DNA from: Galeruca laticollis | Lineage: Eukaryota; Arthropoda; Insecta; Coleoptera; Chrysomelidae | DNA length: 64,000 nucleotides | NCBI GenBank assembly: GCA_963921935.1 | Contig: OY998175.1 | Span: forward strand, 222,100,517 to 222,164,516 | Reading direction: 5' to 3' | Shown: in pieces, positions 57,301-63,037 of the stretch | Numbering within the stretch: the first letter of the stretch is position 1 | Layout of the letters: each line of letters opens with the position of its first letter | Program-made: the position numbers and the translations under genes | Notes under the pieces: generated by a model | Databases searched by the model: none | What the model saw: the letters and a program-made list of their open reading frames with translations, nothing else | Told to the model about the DNA's origin: nothing

Positions 57301-60300
57301 TTATAGTGTTAATTTCTATGTTTTAAAGACGTAAAGGGCGTAAACATGCCCCCGGCTTTGGCAAGATTATGCCAAAGGAAAGTTTCATGAAGTTAAATTT
57401 AATATAGGTGTAAAAGTATAAAATTAAAGATGCCCTTATGTAAAATAAAAAAAAAAAACAGTGTTATAATGGGCAATGTCGCCTAAATCGTACTCTATTA
57501 AACTAAATCTAAACAAAATGTATTAGTAAAACTAAGATACACCTTAATTAATAAGTATAATAAATGTCTGTTGTAAACCGAGCAGTGCAGACAGTCATTT
57601 TCACAAAACTCGTGGACAGTCTCATGTGTTGGCAGAGGGCTGCCTGTTCTTCTATTTTTAGTACTTTGCAGTGTCTCAATATTTTTTCTAAAATTCTTGT
57701 CTTATATAGACTTTGTAACTTATTTGTGTCAAGCATATCGATCTATAATTTTCACATTGAGTTTGTTCCCCTTTTTTATAGATAGCACTATTATATTATT
57801 TTCCCATTCCCTCGGTATTTATTTTTTCTCCCATGCTTCTTTGACCATTATCCACATCCAATCTATTCCTTGTTCTCCCAGCCATTTGATACAATCTGGT
57901 ACTATTCCGTCTTCTCCGCTTGCTTTTCCTGTTTTAATGTTCTGTTCTCCTTCCCTCCCCTTGTTATTTCTTGCTGACTTTGTTTCTTCTACCTTTGTAT
58001 CTTCCTGTTCTAGTATTGTGTGGAATTTGTCTATATAGCAGTCTCTCCATGTGTCTAGTTTTTGTTTTACCCCTGTTTGTAGTTGATTGTTTTTGCCTTT
58101 TATTGCTTTTATTTCTTTCTTTCTGCTTCCCCTAAATATTTTTATCTGTGTCCAAAATTTTCTGTTATTTATCCTATGTGATTCTGTTATCTCCTCTCCA
58201 AATTATCTCCAACTTTGGATTTTCTCTTCTTTTATTCTCTTCTTTTTGTAGGCTTCTTTATATTCCTTTGTCTGTGCTTGGAGATATTTGTTCCATGCCG
58301 TTTTCTTTTGTTTCACAAGTTTTCTTAATGCTTCAGCCCACCATTTCGTTCTTTTTGGATTCTTATTAAATTTTCTTCTTTCACACATTTTCTCTGCTGA
58401 GGATATCACTGTTTCCTTAAATATTTTCCACTCTTCTTCTAATGTCCAGTTTGCCCGTATTTGAAATTCTTCATTTGTTACCTTTTTATATCTCTTTCTA
58501 TTTGAGTTCCATGATATTGCTATGTTACTATATTCTATTTTCTCTTCGTCGCTCCCAAGATTTACTTTCAATTCTGCTGTCACTAATTTGTGATTCGATT
58601 CGAAATGATATCTAGAACAAACGATTAACTGGACAATAGAGGCCGGTAAAAATTGCAAAAGTTATAAACAATTATGTAAGAAAAAAAAGAATGGTTTGGT
58701 TTTTTGAAATTATTTGAGATAATCAAAATAACTGATTTTAATGGGCTAAATATGAATATTAATTGATAAAAAAATTTGGGTACAATCTAATCATATGAAT
58801 AAACACTAATCTGTCAACAAAAAATGTTTATCCCAATTCTTTAATTAGTTATGCTTTTGTTAATCAGTTAATTTTTACCAGTTGAAAGTTAACATAAAAA
58901 CGCTGATTATTTCTAAACTAGAAACCTAGATTTTTTTTACGTTCTGGAGCTTTTCTTAAAAGGGTATAGAAGAGATCCCAGTAGGAAAAATTCTGAAATT
59001 TCGATTTTTCACCTTTTTATTAATAATAAAAGGTATTAATAAATGAATAATGTAAATAAAGCAATCAGGAAAAATTTGTTTTTCAATTTGTGTTATTATT
59101 TTGTTTTCTTATTGTTCAAAGCTATATACAGTAATTTTTTAAAAAATTTAACTTTCATTATTTAAATAATTGTTACAGTTAACAACCTATTTTAATTATA
59201 ATGATGTTGAGTAACAAAGTTCAATCAAACAAGTAAGGGTTACAATTGCAATAATATATTTCATAACATAGTTTACTTGACGTGTTAAATTTGATGTTCT
59301 TACCTAATGAGAATAGTTTTAATAAACAAAAGTATGGCTACACTATTTCCTGTTCGACCTAGATTTTCATAATAGTTTTCTTTAATTATTTTAATTGAAA
59401 ATTCTAATATTACTTTACCTCAAGCCGCTGTCATTTGCTGGTTGATGCGTTAAAACTTATCGATAAACCTTCAAGAACAGCTTTCCGACTACTTGTGTCA
59501 ACACATACTTTTTCAACCGTATATCTAGCATTTACACATATCTCATCTAAATAGTAAATTTTTCGCTACGCCTTTTTATTTAAAAGTTGTATTGGGGAAG
59601 TTATTACCCTATGGGGTTGAAGGAGTAGATGAATAATTTTATTCAAAAAGTGTAATATGATATACAAAAATGTTTCATTTGCATTCATAATACCGTCGAA
59701 AATAAATTTATCCATTACTTTAGGATCTCAGTGTATTTTTCCTTTTGTTATAAAAATAACCATTTTTTGTGAATAAATTATATATTATACATTTGCAAGC
59801 TTAAACTTTTTTATATGCACCGATAGATTTTTTTATATTTTATACGAAGTAATTATTTTTTTGTAAATAACTTTTTTTATATCTCCAATAATAACAAATA
59901 GTAGTAGTTTTAGAATAACGTCATTCTTAATATTGACTCTTGTTGAATTTGATGTGATTTCGTTTAATTGATTTTCATTTTCCACATTTTGAATAGATGC
60001 TACAGATGCTAATGAAACCCTTGCCTAGCTAGAATGACTATTATTTGCTAAAAAAACATAAATCCAGTTTTAGAGTAACATCAAACTATTAATATTGATT
60101 CTTGTTGAATTTAAACGTCCTATGTTGTAATTTTATTTCATTGATTTTCATTCTCCACATTTTGAGCCTTATAGATGCTAGAGGTGCTATGATTATGGAA
60201 CCCTTGCCTATCTAGAATGCCTGTATCATTTGATAAAAAATATAAATTCACCTATCAACTTATAATAAATTATTGCAAAAGTCAAAAACCGAATTTGAAC

Positions 60301-62255
60301 TTCAAAACCCTGTATCTCGGAAAGCTGCAATATTCGTGTGAGGCATATTGGGATGAATCATCATTTAGAGTCACATATTATACAGTTTAGACATTAGTAT
60401 TGAATCAAGCTTTTACAGAAGTTTAAATACAAATACCGTTGTACGTTAAGGATCATTGATGACGTCATGGCCTTTGCCGTGTTGTCAGATCATATGGTAG
60501 TCGTGGAATAAAAGAAATTTTGAAATTATAAAGTTATTGTTTTGTTTACGTTACTAGCAATAATTAGTTTTAAATTTATAACAACTAATGGAACAAATTG
60601 AATTATTTTACGCATACCAAACGACTGGAAAAAAACAGACAAAATTGCTTAATCTTTTGCTTACTTTGTGTTTTATAATTATCTGTATATAAATTTTCTA
60701 AAGTATATCTCTCCTTATTCTTGTCTAAGTATTTTAACTGTGAAACTTGACTGTGCAATTGTTATACGCTCTTCAGCTTCCACTTCTACCTTTAAAAATC
60801 GTATCAAACTTTCTAAGTCATTAACCGTTTTTTCATCACAAGATACACGAATACTTACCCGATTACGTTCACATATTTTTAATAATTTGTGCTGACTACT
60901 ATAGTGGTAGTGTTGCCCTAAGTTGAGTTTCCAGTTTATCATACAAGATTGATAAAGTCTTACCTTTGTTATCCTTTGTAATTTGCTGATTTAGTACTGA
61001 ATTTAACAATCTTACATAAACTTCAATCAACATCTCGTCTCTTCCAAATCTGGTTTTCATTTGGTGAATGGCATTCTGGTAGTTATTTGCTGAAGGTGGG
61101 AAAAAATATGAAATTTGACCCCCTTTCACCCTCATAGGGGTGGAATTTCCAAGAATCCTTTCTTAGTGCTCATTTACGTCACTTGAGGAACCCCTCTGCC
61201 AGATTTCAGTCTTCTAGACCTAGTGGTTTTGACTGTGCGTTGATCGATCAGTCAGTCAGTTTCTTCTGTTATATATATCGAAAATAATATACATTTATGA
61301 ATGCCTGTGAATGTTTGTGACATTTTCGGATCATCAGCTAAGATTCAAACATTTTAATTAATTGGTAGTGTTGTGACGTCATTGATGACGTGCAACGGTA
61401 TTTGTATAAAAAATTCTATATATTAATCAAATCATTCGGACCACGAAAGAAACTAAACATAGAGCTCCAGAGTGGTTTAATGGCAATTATTATTTCCTTA
61501 TTGCCACCTTATCTTTAATAACCTTATTCTAAATGGTTACATATAAAAATTCCTTCTACATATAGATCCCAGAATGGTTTGTAACATGGTCAAATTCTCA
61601 TACAAATAAATTGAATTGTTTCAAAAAGGGTGATAGCCTGTTATGTAGTTCAAAACACACTTACATCCATACCTAAACCCACGGCCCAATCCATTAGTAG
61701 TTTCACTTTAAATTTTGTTTCGTTTGTTAAAAAAAATAATAAAAACTGGAATTTTAATACAAAATTATTTGTATCTTCAGTTGGACAGTCCTAACAGCAT
61801 GCCTTACGTGGACCAGTTGACGGGTGCACCTCACCAAGGCACCCAACCTCATTCACCTTCAAATATACAAAACACCAGTCCGATCAGCAGTATAGAGTTG
61901 ATGAGCACCGACGCTGGATACTGCAGTCCGACACAGCAACAATTCTATTCTTCACCTTCGCCAGGATTAAGAACAACTCCAAATACTCCTACCAGTTTGC
62001 CTGAAATTGTATTAACAGGTAAAGTCTGTTTATTCGGATGTGACCTGGTGTTCGTTCTCTCACTTTGTTATACGACGTGTCATGTTTATTGTTTCAGATT
62101 TTTCGCAAGACGACGGTAGGACAGACATATTCGACGAATCGTTGAAAGAAGGACTGGGCACGTTAGATTTTGACGAATTCCAAATGTTGACAAATTCATC
62201 GATAGGCATATCGGAAATTGTCGAAGATCATTTTAGGTTAGATCATCGCTCATAA
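27164..62255 (+). CDS. CRTC: CRTC/TORC, CREB-regulated transcription coactivator (3' part, 8 exons)
   Basis: CRTC binds the bZIP domain of CREB in the nucleus and raises transcription from CRE-containing promoters. Phosphorylation by SIK/AMPK-type kinases holds it in the cytoplasm with 14-3-3 and calcineurin releases it (family knowledge). Exons 27164-27306, 27379-27520, 29415-29510, 37349-37393, 37627-37746, 47674-47841, 61781-62018 and 62098-62255 join to 1,110 nt, one open frame with consistent GT-AG sites. Diagnostic parts are R-P-K-S-S-C-D-I-P, V-P-G-I-N-I-H-P-S-A, T-G-S-L-P-D-L-T-N-V, S-P-S-T-L-S-P-T-S, a Gln-rich middle and an acidic end. The N-terminal CREB-binding exons are not seen. 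Introns of 7-14 kb are full of transposons. Confidence 0.93.
27379..27520 (+). CDS. CRTC: CRTC exon b (G-S-L-P-D-L-T-N block)
   Basis: Acceptor TTTGTTTCAG, donor GTAAGT. Completes the split Asn codon and encodes I-H-P-S-A-H-D-P through T-G-S-L-P-D-L-T-N-V-D-F and D-H-D-S-P-Q-F-S-S. This is the most conserved block of the family in the window. Confidence 0.95.
27786..28437 (+). pseudogene. mariner (DD34D) relic with internal deletion
   Basis: The TIR-like TACGAGGTCTGGTAAAAAAA at 27,786 follows the usual mariner 5' end. ATG 27,978 opens an N-terminal HTH (M-D-Q-R-N-C-I-K-F-C-V-K). The frame then jumps: about 150 residues including the first catalytic Asp are missing, and the C-terminal part resumes near 28,189 with L-P-Q-G-R-A-V-N-K-E-Y-Y. 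H-H-D-N-A-P-A-H-T and Y-S-P-D-L-A-P-A-D follow, giving D-34-D spacing. It is cut at 28,437 by family F copy 1. The enzyme family cuts and pastes at TA; this copy is dead. Confidence 0.88.
28436..29342 (+). mobile_element. Family F copy 1 (TIR remnants plus 173-bp tandem array)
   Basis: Starts inside the family's TIR (TTTTGACGTTTTCCATCAA), continues through GTCGTCGTTGTCGTCGGCC, then five units headed by GTTAGCACGATACAGCCTCC (about 28,553, 28,712, 28,887, 29,057, 29,233). It ends GATGCGGAAAAGTTAGTTTT and AAACCGTTTATTT. Outer TIR ends are missing. It is inserted in, or abuts, the mariner relic, in the CRTC intron after exon b. Confidence 0.82.
29415..29510 (+). CDS. CRTC: CRTC exon c
   Basis: Acceptor TTCCTTATTGCAG, donor GTAGGT, exactly 32 codons in phase 0. 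Ser/Pro/Thr-rich S-P-S-T-L-S-P-T-S followed by R-P-Q-N-R-F-H-F, matching the splicing-domain start of CRTCs. Confidence 0.9.
29836..29862 (-). repeat. Solo CAGGGTG-type transposon end
   Basis: Reverse complement begins CAGGGTGATTCATTGGGAAA, sharing the first 14 bases with the end of element A, next to a TA. No partner end found nearby. Confidence 0.45.
30243..31060 (-). pseudogene. RNase H and C-terminal domain of the LOA/R1-like element
   Basis: W-V-P-S-H-T-G-V-A-G-N-E-G-A-D is the RNase H signature (about 30,775). Downstream, G-H-W-L-F-N-A-H-L, H-C-R-M-C and E-T-V-K-H-V-I-F-D-C-P form the C-terminal cysteine/histidine motif of these polyproteins. It ends L-G-W-D-S-A and stop near 30,243. 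At least one frame change near 30,620 separates the two parts. Confidence 0.85.
31330..32203 (-). pseudogene. Reverse transcriptase part of the LOA/R1-like element
   Basis: N-terminal RT block Y-I-P-L-S-W-R-R-A-K-V-I-F-I-P-K-I-G-K lies near 31,790 and the R-G-T-P-Q-G-S-M-M-S-P-L-L-W box near 31,420, with several frameshifts between them. The sequence after the P-Q-G box, including the catalytic F/Y-x-D-D, is lost or unreadable before 31,270. Confidence 0.78.
32430..33160 (-). pseudogene. Endonuclease part of the LOA/R1-like element, split by a MITE
   Basis: I-N-L-H-H-A-K-E-A-S on the far side of the MITE (about 33,130) is the start of the endonuclease. S-D-A-N-V-H-N-E-A-W-G-S near 32,510 is its catalytic loop. 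The two join when 32,665-33,074 is removed. Stops and frame changes are present. Confidence 0.78.
32665..33066. mobile_element. hAT-type MITE (402 bp) with perfect 8-bp target duplication
   Basis: TIR TAGAGATGGGC and GCCCATCTCTA, flanked by CTTCCAAC at 32,657-32,664 and 33,067-33,074. The interior has many CGTGATTC/ATCACG and CACGTGA-like short motifs and no coding capacity. It is inserted in the endonuclease of the LOA/R1-like element and is therefore younger than it. Confidence 0.9.
33365..34110 (-). pseudogene. ORF1 remnants of the LOA/R1-like element
   Basis: M-N-I-S-H-L-N-T-A-Q at 34,110 leads into L-P-N-E-K-L-T-K-Q-V-E, the kind of segment that precedes the DUF4780-like RNA-binding region of such ORF1 proteins. 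A second stretch, rich in charged and Ser/Thr residues, covers 33,685-33,365. Frames are broken between them. Identification is from position and style more than strong motifs. Confidence 0.5.
34135..36660 (-). pseudogene. RTE-like non-LTR retrotransposon, endonuclease to C-terminus
   Basis: Right to left: endonuclease end (about 36,650-36,350) with G-K-Y-G-L-G-E-R-N-Q-L-G-E-R-L and an I-D-C-T-L-I-R-T-R-W loop. Then a linker (36,255-35,890), RT start N-N-N-K-S-P-G-D-D-G-I-P-A-E near 35,690, and F-V-D-Y-S-K-A-F-D-C-I (35,330). G-V-R-Q-G-C-I-M and R-Y-T-D-D-T-L-I-L-A (Thr in place of Ala/Met of the Y-x-D-D box) follow. The C-terminal Y-F-G-H-I-S-R-R-T with G-K-R-P-R-G-R-S-P-T-R-W is near 34,400. 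Several frame changes. It directly adjoins the LOA/R1-like element at 34,130. Confidence 0.85.
36661..37348. other. Intron sequence, no gene
   Basis: Holds a direct repeat of ACTGTGGGAAAACCAGTTTC-like sequence (about 36,938 and 37,010) and otherwise AT-rich DNA. 36,720-36,860 is GC-richer and may be a further mobile-element scrap. Confidence 0.5.
37349..37393 (+). CDS. CRTC: CRTC exon d (45-nt micro-exon, probable)
   Basis: Acceptor ATTGTTGCAG, donor GTGGGC, 15 codons ending Y-Q-Q-Q-Q, phase 0 on both sides, so skipping it would keep the frame. An internal GTACCA could act as an alternative donor. The surrounding sequence is non-coding. A Gln-rich stretch here fits the family, but an exon this short needs transcript support. 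Confidence 0.65.
37627..37746 (+). CDS. CRTC: CRTC exon e
   Basis: Acceptor CATGTTTCAG, donor GTAATT, 40 codons. Encodes N-F-Q-L-D-K-N-L and Q-L-P-G-L-T-G-M-Y, ending C-P-S-T-S-P-S-P-T. It lies only 233 bp after exon d. Confidence 0.88.
37930..38339 (-). pseudogene. 3' end of a minus-strand non-LTR retrotransposon
   Basis: A 93-residue frame (38,339-38,058) has the style of a polyprotein C-terminus: R-L-T-F-T-S-S-W-T-G-P-P-E, C-T-V-F-E-K-E-S-I-F-H-I-L-F-Y and M-K-P-N-F. The E-x-I-x-H-I-L-F pattern recalls the C-terminal Cys/His motif of non-LTR elements with a cysteine lost. A short TTA/TAA-rich tail follows on the minus strand at about 37,960-37,985. I cannot assign a clade. Confidence 0.5.
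38340..39665. repeat. Block of three different tandem repeats
   Basis: (1) about 38,565-38,760: 2.5 units of roughly 75-80 bp with GATTTATTA and GAAAGAAAATTGA. (2) about 38,975-39,085: short units around AGCCGGTA, five or more. (3) about 39,207-39,655: three units beginning CAACGTGGTTCA with TTCCTGTAT, about 170, 105 and 165 bp long. 38,340-38,520 is GC-richer with no frame. The block ends exactly where family F copy 2 begins. Confidence 0.75.
39666..40600 (-). mobile_element. Family F copy 2
   Basis: On the minus strand: inner TIR, five units headed GTTAGCACGAT-like (heads near 39,775, 39,892, 40,067, 40,240, 40,412; the first is shortened), and at the right the full outer TIR ending at GGGCGGAAAAGT (40,588-40,599). 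The left outer TIR is missing. Confidence 0.85.
40770..42060 (-). pseudogene. Jockey-like ORF2: endonuclease and linker
   Basis: I-D-I-L-L-I-S-E-S-H-F-T near 41,970 is the conserved endonuclease block. V-A-A-V-Y-C-P-L-P-Y, A-G-G-N-F-N-S-K-H (usually G-G-D-Y/F-N-A-K-H, so an Asp to Asn change at a metal-binding position) and F-G-S-R-L-T-T-T-K-G-R-E-L follow. The linker ends E-K/A-E-x-F-x-x-x-L-like near 40,890. Stops occur near 41,840, 41,340 and elsewhere. The enzyme would have nicked chromosomal DNA to prime retrotransposition. Confidence 0.87.
42227..43319 (-). mobile_element. Family F copy 3, both TIRs present
   Basis: The best copy. The left end TACTTTTCCGCCCAACCTAT and right end GGGATGGGCGGAAAAGTA are inverted ends whose similarity runs about 120-130 bp inwards. 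Between them are five units of about 173 bp (heads near 42,470, 42,640, 42,786, 42,960, 43,133). No coding capacity. It is inserted in ORF1 of the Jockey-like element. Confidence 0.88.
43320..43999 (+). mobile_element. Family F copy 4, opposite orientation, 5'-truncated
   Basis: Starts at AAATCCTGTGAGTATGTCGT just inside the TIR, four units headed GTTAGTACGATACAGCC-like (43,375, 43,546, 43,719, 43,893), ends AAAACCGTTTATTTT. Together with copy 3 it makes an inverted pair of about 1.8 kb, so the pair may have moved as one fold-back unit. Confidence 0.82.
43999..44290 (-). pseudogene. Jockey-like ORF1 zinc knuckles
   Basis: Minus strand reads a CCHC-rich stretch: C-M-R-C-Q-Q-Y-G-H, then C-K-K-S-K-D-T-P-A-R-C-A-L-C-D-G-A-H-P-A-N-Y-K-G-C, the tandem knuckles of Jockey-type nucleic-acid-binding ORF1 proteins. 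One frame change near 44,190. Confidence 0.85.
44295..45392. other. About 1.1 kb insert of unknown nature inside Jockey-like ORF1
   Basis: The ORF1 coding signal stops near 44,290 and resumes near 45,393; the DNA between does not belong to it. It is AT-rich with a GC-richer middle (44,850-45,120). Plus-strand frames at 44,593-44,796 and 45,118-45,339 are hydrophobic but match nothing I recognise. No clear TIR or target duplication seen. Confidence 0.45.
45393..45945 (-). pseudogene. Jockey-like ORF1 N-terminal part
   Basis: N-P-W-Q-V-V-K-K near 45,890, P-P-A-I-Y-V-Y-G-V near 45,720, then H-H-T-Y-Q-L-K-E-E-R-A and V-I-K-H-L-D-H-T-T-D (45,560-45,480), the PRE_C2HC-type region upstream of the knuckles. 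Frames broken around 45,600-45,650. Confidence 0.82.
45951..47673. other. Intron sequence, no gene recognised; GC-richer island at 46,330-46,640
   Basis: The island stands out from AT-rich flanks and is open in short pieces on both strands but shows no family motif. It could be an LTR fragment, a leader of a lost element or a regulatory region. The remainder is AT-rich with nothing assignable. Confidence 0.5.
47674..47841 (+). CDS. CRTC: CRTC exon f (Ser/Pro and Gln-rich)
   Basis: Acceptor TTTAATTACAG, donor GTAAGT, 56 codons. Y-R-S-P-R-P-S-P-Q-S-S-P-S-P-G and H-S-A-P-C-S-P-G precede H-I-L-N-Q-Q-T-S-Q-F-Q-Q-H-F-E-Q-L-S-M. This corresponds to the S-P-S-S-P-rich and L-E-Q-F-type Gln region before the CRTC transactivation domain. 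Confidence 0.93.
48330..48430 (+). pseudogene. Possible retrotransposon zinc-knuckle scrap
   Basis: R-C-W-N-C-G-stop-L-G-H-F resembles a gag CCHC knuckle with an internal stop and the last Cys changed. A short isolated match, so weak. Confidence 0.3.
48750..51140 (+). pseudogene. Decayed copy of an uncharacterised cysteine-tailed protein family
   Basis: The clearest part is 50,179-50,661: D-A-D-V-L-I-V-D-A-A, then E-D-V-D-I-V-V-L-L, I-F-I-K-P-G-H-G-K and H-V-L-F-L-H-A-F-T-E-S-D-T. From memory, a large family of uncharacterised insect and cnidarian proteins shares an H-A-F-T-G-C-D-T motif here (Gly-Cys replaced by Glu-Ser in this copy), followed by an L-P-P-T domain and a C-terminal C-x-C tail. 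Matching pieces follow: C-L-P-P-T-E-C-A near 50,780 and C-S-L-S-R-Q-N-C-Q-G near 51,000. Upstream pieces at 48,770-49,540 are in several frames. Function unknown; high copy number in genomes suggests a mobile origin. Confidence 0.55.
50069..50224 (+). repeat. 82-bp-period tandem duplication
   Basis: TGAAGCGTG then AAGCACAG, GGCAGCTT and TTGAACGGTTG occur at 50,070-50,142 and 50,152-50,224. Both copies lie within the decayed gene above. Confidence 0.85.
51141..51940. other. Intron sequence, no gene recognised
   Basis: No motif that I can assign. Repeated AAAAAGTGT-like words near 51,745-51,790. Confidence 0.45.
52262..52375. repeat. 23-bp minisatellite, about 4-5 units, each with CGTCAC
   Basis: Units of the form GCGCCACTTTCGTCACACTCC repeat at 52,290, 52,313 and 52,336 with degenerate flanking units. 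Every unit contains CGTCA, the half-site of CREB/ATF factors. Confidence 0.85.
52448..52455. promoter_or_regulatory. Perfect CRE palindrome TGACGTCA (inside MITE)
   Basis: An 8-bp consensus CREB site in the right TIR of the MITE. The left TIR has TGACGCCA at the same place. Functional use is not shown. Confidence 0.45.
53161..53770. other. Intron sequence, no gene recognised
   Basis: AT-rich apart from 53,460-53,565, which is GC-richer and open in one frame without recognisable motif. Confidence 0.45.
53825..55090 (-). pseudogene. Tc1-like transposon and transposase relic
   Basis: Minus strand: R-T-R-I-S-T-Q-I-I-R-N-R-L-H-E (HTH) and L-T-R-E-H-R-R-A-R near 54,950, the DDE start region near 54,850, then G-R-T-D-L-V-L near 54,730 and P-H-V-V-P-F-A near 54,640. 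After about 230 bp of foreign or scrambled DNA (54,310-54,540) comes E-W-P-A-C-like sequence with I-E-H-V-W-D-T-L near 54,240 and the C-terminal L-L-E-E-W-E-Q-L-like end near 54,150. The second catalytic region is lost. A TIR-like CAGTGGTGTGCAAAATTA is present at about 53,825-53,842 (minus) and a weaker partner near 55,065-55,085. Confidence 0.8.
55300..55656 (-). other. 118-residue open frame of unknown origin
   Basis: An unusually long frame for this AT-rich DNA, from a L-G-R-P-Q-R-P-R-V start through F-W-A-T-R-N-C. It does not match a family I know, has no splice or promoter evidence, and sits among transposon relics, so it may be part of an unrecognised mobile element. Confidence 0.25.
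55905..55958. repeat. Perfect 20-bp hairpin with 14-base loop
   Basis: GCCACTTTTATTAAAAAAAA at 55,905-55,924 pairs exactly with 55,939-55,958. It could be a tiny palindromic element or a remnant of TIR ends. Confidence 0.85.
55967..57540. other. AT-rich intron sequence, no gene recognised
   Basis: A 117-codon frame at 56,088-56,441 shows no motif. Nothing else supported. Confidence 0.5.
57548..58658 (-). pseudogene. Non-LTR retrotransposon fragment (endonuclease-RT junction)
   Basis: Right to left: S-N-H-K-L-V-T-A-E-L (end of endonuclease, 58,600), a Lys/Trp-rich linker with K-W-W-A-E-A-L-R-K-L (58,330), then K-A-S-G-E-D-G-I-V-P-D near 57,930 and W-E-K-K-Y-R-P-R-E-W-E-N-N near 57,820, the first RT blocks. 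It stops before the catalytic motifs. Clade not assignable with confidence. Confidence 0.75.
58660..59900. other. AT-rich intron sequence, no gene recognised
   Basis: Very AT-rich with long T runs; no frame or repeat that I can support. Confidence 0.5.
59905..60245. repeat. Tandem duplication, about 170-bp units, two copies
   Basis: GTTTTAGA.TAAC, TTGTTGAATTT, TTGATTTTCATT, CCACATTTTGA and ACCCTTGCCTA follow in the same order in 59,905-60,065 and 60,068-60,245. Confidence 0.8.
60425..60470. repeat. Left arm of a widely spaced inverted pair, with CRE
   Basis: ACAAATACCGTTGTACGT and the downstream TGACGTCA match the reverse complement of about 61,374-61,412. The pair may be the ends of a 1-kb element containing the BEL gag relic. 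Confidence 0.6.
60460..60467. promoter_or_regulatory. Perfect CRE palindrome TGACGTCA
   Basis: Consensus CREB site in the last large CRTC intron, inside the inverted pair. Site use is not shown. Confidence 0.4.
60715..61140 (-). pseudogene. BEL/Pao gag relic
   Basis: Minus strand: S-A-N-N-Y-Q-N-A-I-H-Q-M-K-T-R-F-G-R-D is the DUF1759-type core (about 61,070). I-L-Y-D-K-L-E-T-Q-L-R-A follows near 60,920, then after a small deletion L-L-K-I-C-E-R-N-R and L-I-R-F-L-K-V-E-V-E-A-E-E-R-I. It is a different lineage from the element at 17,461, whose gag core reads differently, and has no LTRs nearby. Confidence 0.8.
61374..61381. promoter_or_regulatory. Perfect CRE palindrome TGACGTCA, followed by TGACGTGC
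   Basis: Third consensus CREB site in the same intron, about 400 bp upstream of CRTC exon g, with an adjacent half-site TGACG at 61,385. Confidence 0.4.
61781..62018 (+). CDS. CRTC: CRTC exon g (start of the transactivation domain)
   Basis: Acceptor TTGTATCTTCAG, donor GTAAAG, 79 codons plus one base. Ser/Pro/Gln-rich, ending T-S-L-P-E-I-V-L-T, equivalent to the P-N-I-I-L-T segment of mammalian CRTCs. Confidence 0.92.
62098..62255 (+). CDS. CRTC: CRTC last exon (acidic activation domain and stop)
   Basis: Acceptor TATTGTTTCAG. The G plus AT join gives Asp, then F-S-Q-D-D. It continues with T-L-D-F-D-E-F-Q-M-L and ends V-E-D-H-F-R-L-D-H-R-S before TAA at 62,253-62,255. The terminal E-D-x-F-R-x-D-R-like motif is typical of the CRTC C-terminus. 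The intron before it is only 79 bp. Confidence 0.94.
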
Positions 62256-62365
62256 TGTGAAAACGGTATGTTTGATTTACTTTTCGCAATTAATGTAAAA
62301 ATCTATTTGAAAATTAATTTTTTTATCTATACCACGTGATGATAACAAAATTTTGTTTGCCAGTG

Positions 62366-62452
62366 TAATTATTGAACGGTCCTTGTATATATACAATATT
62401 TCTCTTATTTCAGCATTTACCTGCGAAATTATTAAACGGTCCTTGTATATAT
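62366..62452. repeat. 60-bp-period duplication in the CRTC 3' UTR
   Basis: AACGGTCCTTGTATATAT with ATTATT before it occurs at about 62,367-62,392 and again at 62,427-62,452. A cryptic TTTCAG acceptor lies between the copies. Confidence 0.75.
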
Positions 62453-62466
62453 GTTATCGAGGGTTA

Positions 62467-62472
62467 AATAAA
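62467..62472 (+). terminator. Poly(A) signal AATAAA for CRTC
   Basis: First AATAAA after the CRTC stop, 212 bases downstream, in a plausible 3' UTR. Confidence 0.55.
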
Positions 62473-62936
62473 ACAATGGATCTCGTAAAAAACGTCACTT
62501 TTATTAACTAATATTTTAAAAATCAACCATTATTGCATGAAAATTAATTCATCTGTTCTTTCTATTAAAAAATAAAAATCGTACAATCTATACCCTCAAA
62601 CATATCAGAGATACCTGATATTCTGTGTTTATGTTATCTCTCACTCACATTCAGATGATGCCACAAACCCTTAGACGTTTCTCACAGGTTACATAACCTT
62701 GAATCAAATTTTTAGTACAGAGACTAATCTTCAGGGCGGCTCTCTAGGTCTCTTCTTCTCTGCTTGAAGCAGAAATTATAGGTTAAGGGTATGGTTCTGT
62801 CAAATTTGTTTTTGATTATTCAAGTCCTGTGCGTATTTTCTTTTTTGGACAGAAGTTGTTGACCTAATTTTCGTATTATTGTTGTGTGATAAAACATTTT
62901 TTCGACTGTGGGTATCCAGTATGGTTTATCAAAATA

Positions 62937-62972
62937 AATGTTTATTTATTTATTTATTTATTAATACACTGT
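62937..62972. repeat. TTTA microsatellite (tail of the minus-strand element)
   Basis: ATTTATTTATTTATTTATTA. On the minus strand this is a TAAA-type 3' tail right after the non-LTR coding sequence. Confidence 0.85.
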
Positions 62973-63037
62973 TCAAACAGGACGAACCCAACTACAGAAC
63001 AGGAACTTAATTATATTGATTACAAAGAATAATATCA

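Noticed and set aside
62398..62440. TTTCAG acceptor after the CRTC stop, considered as an extra 3' exon
   Set aside because: It lies after the stop codon between two copies of a short duplication; no coding continuation is seen.
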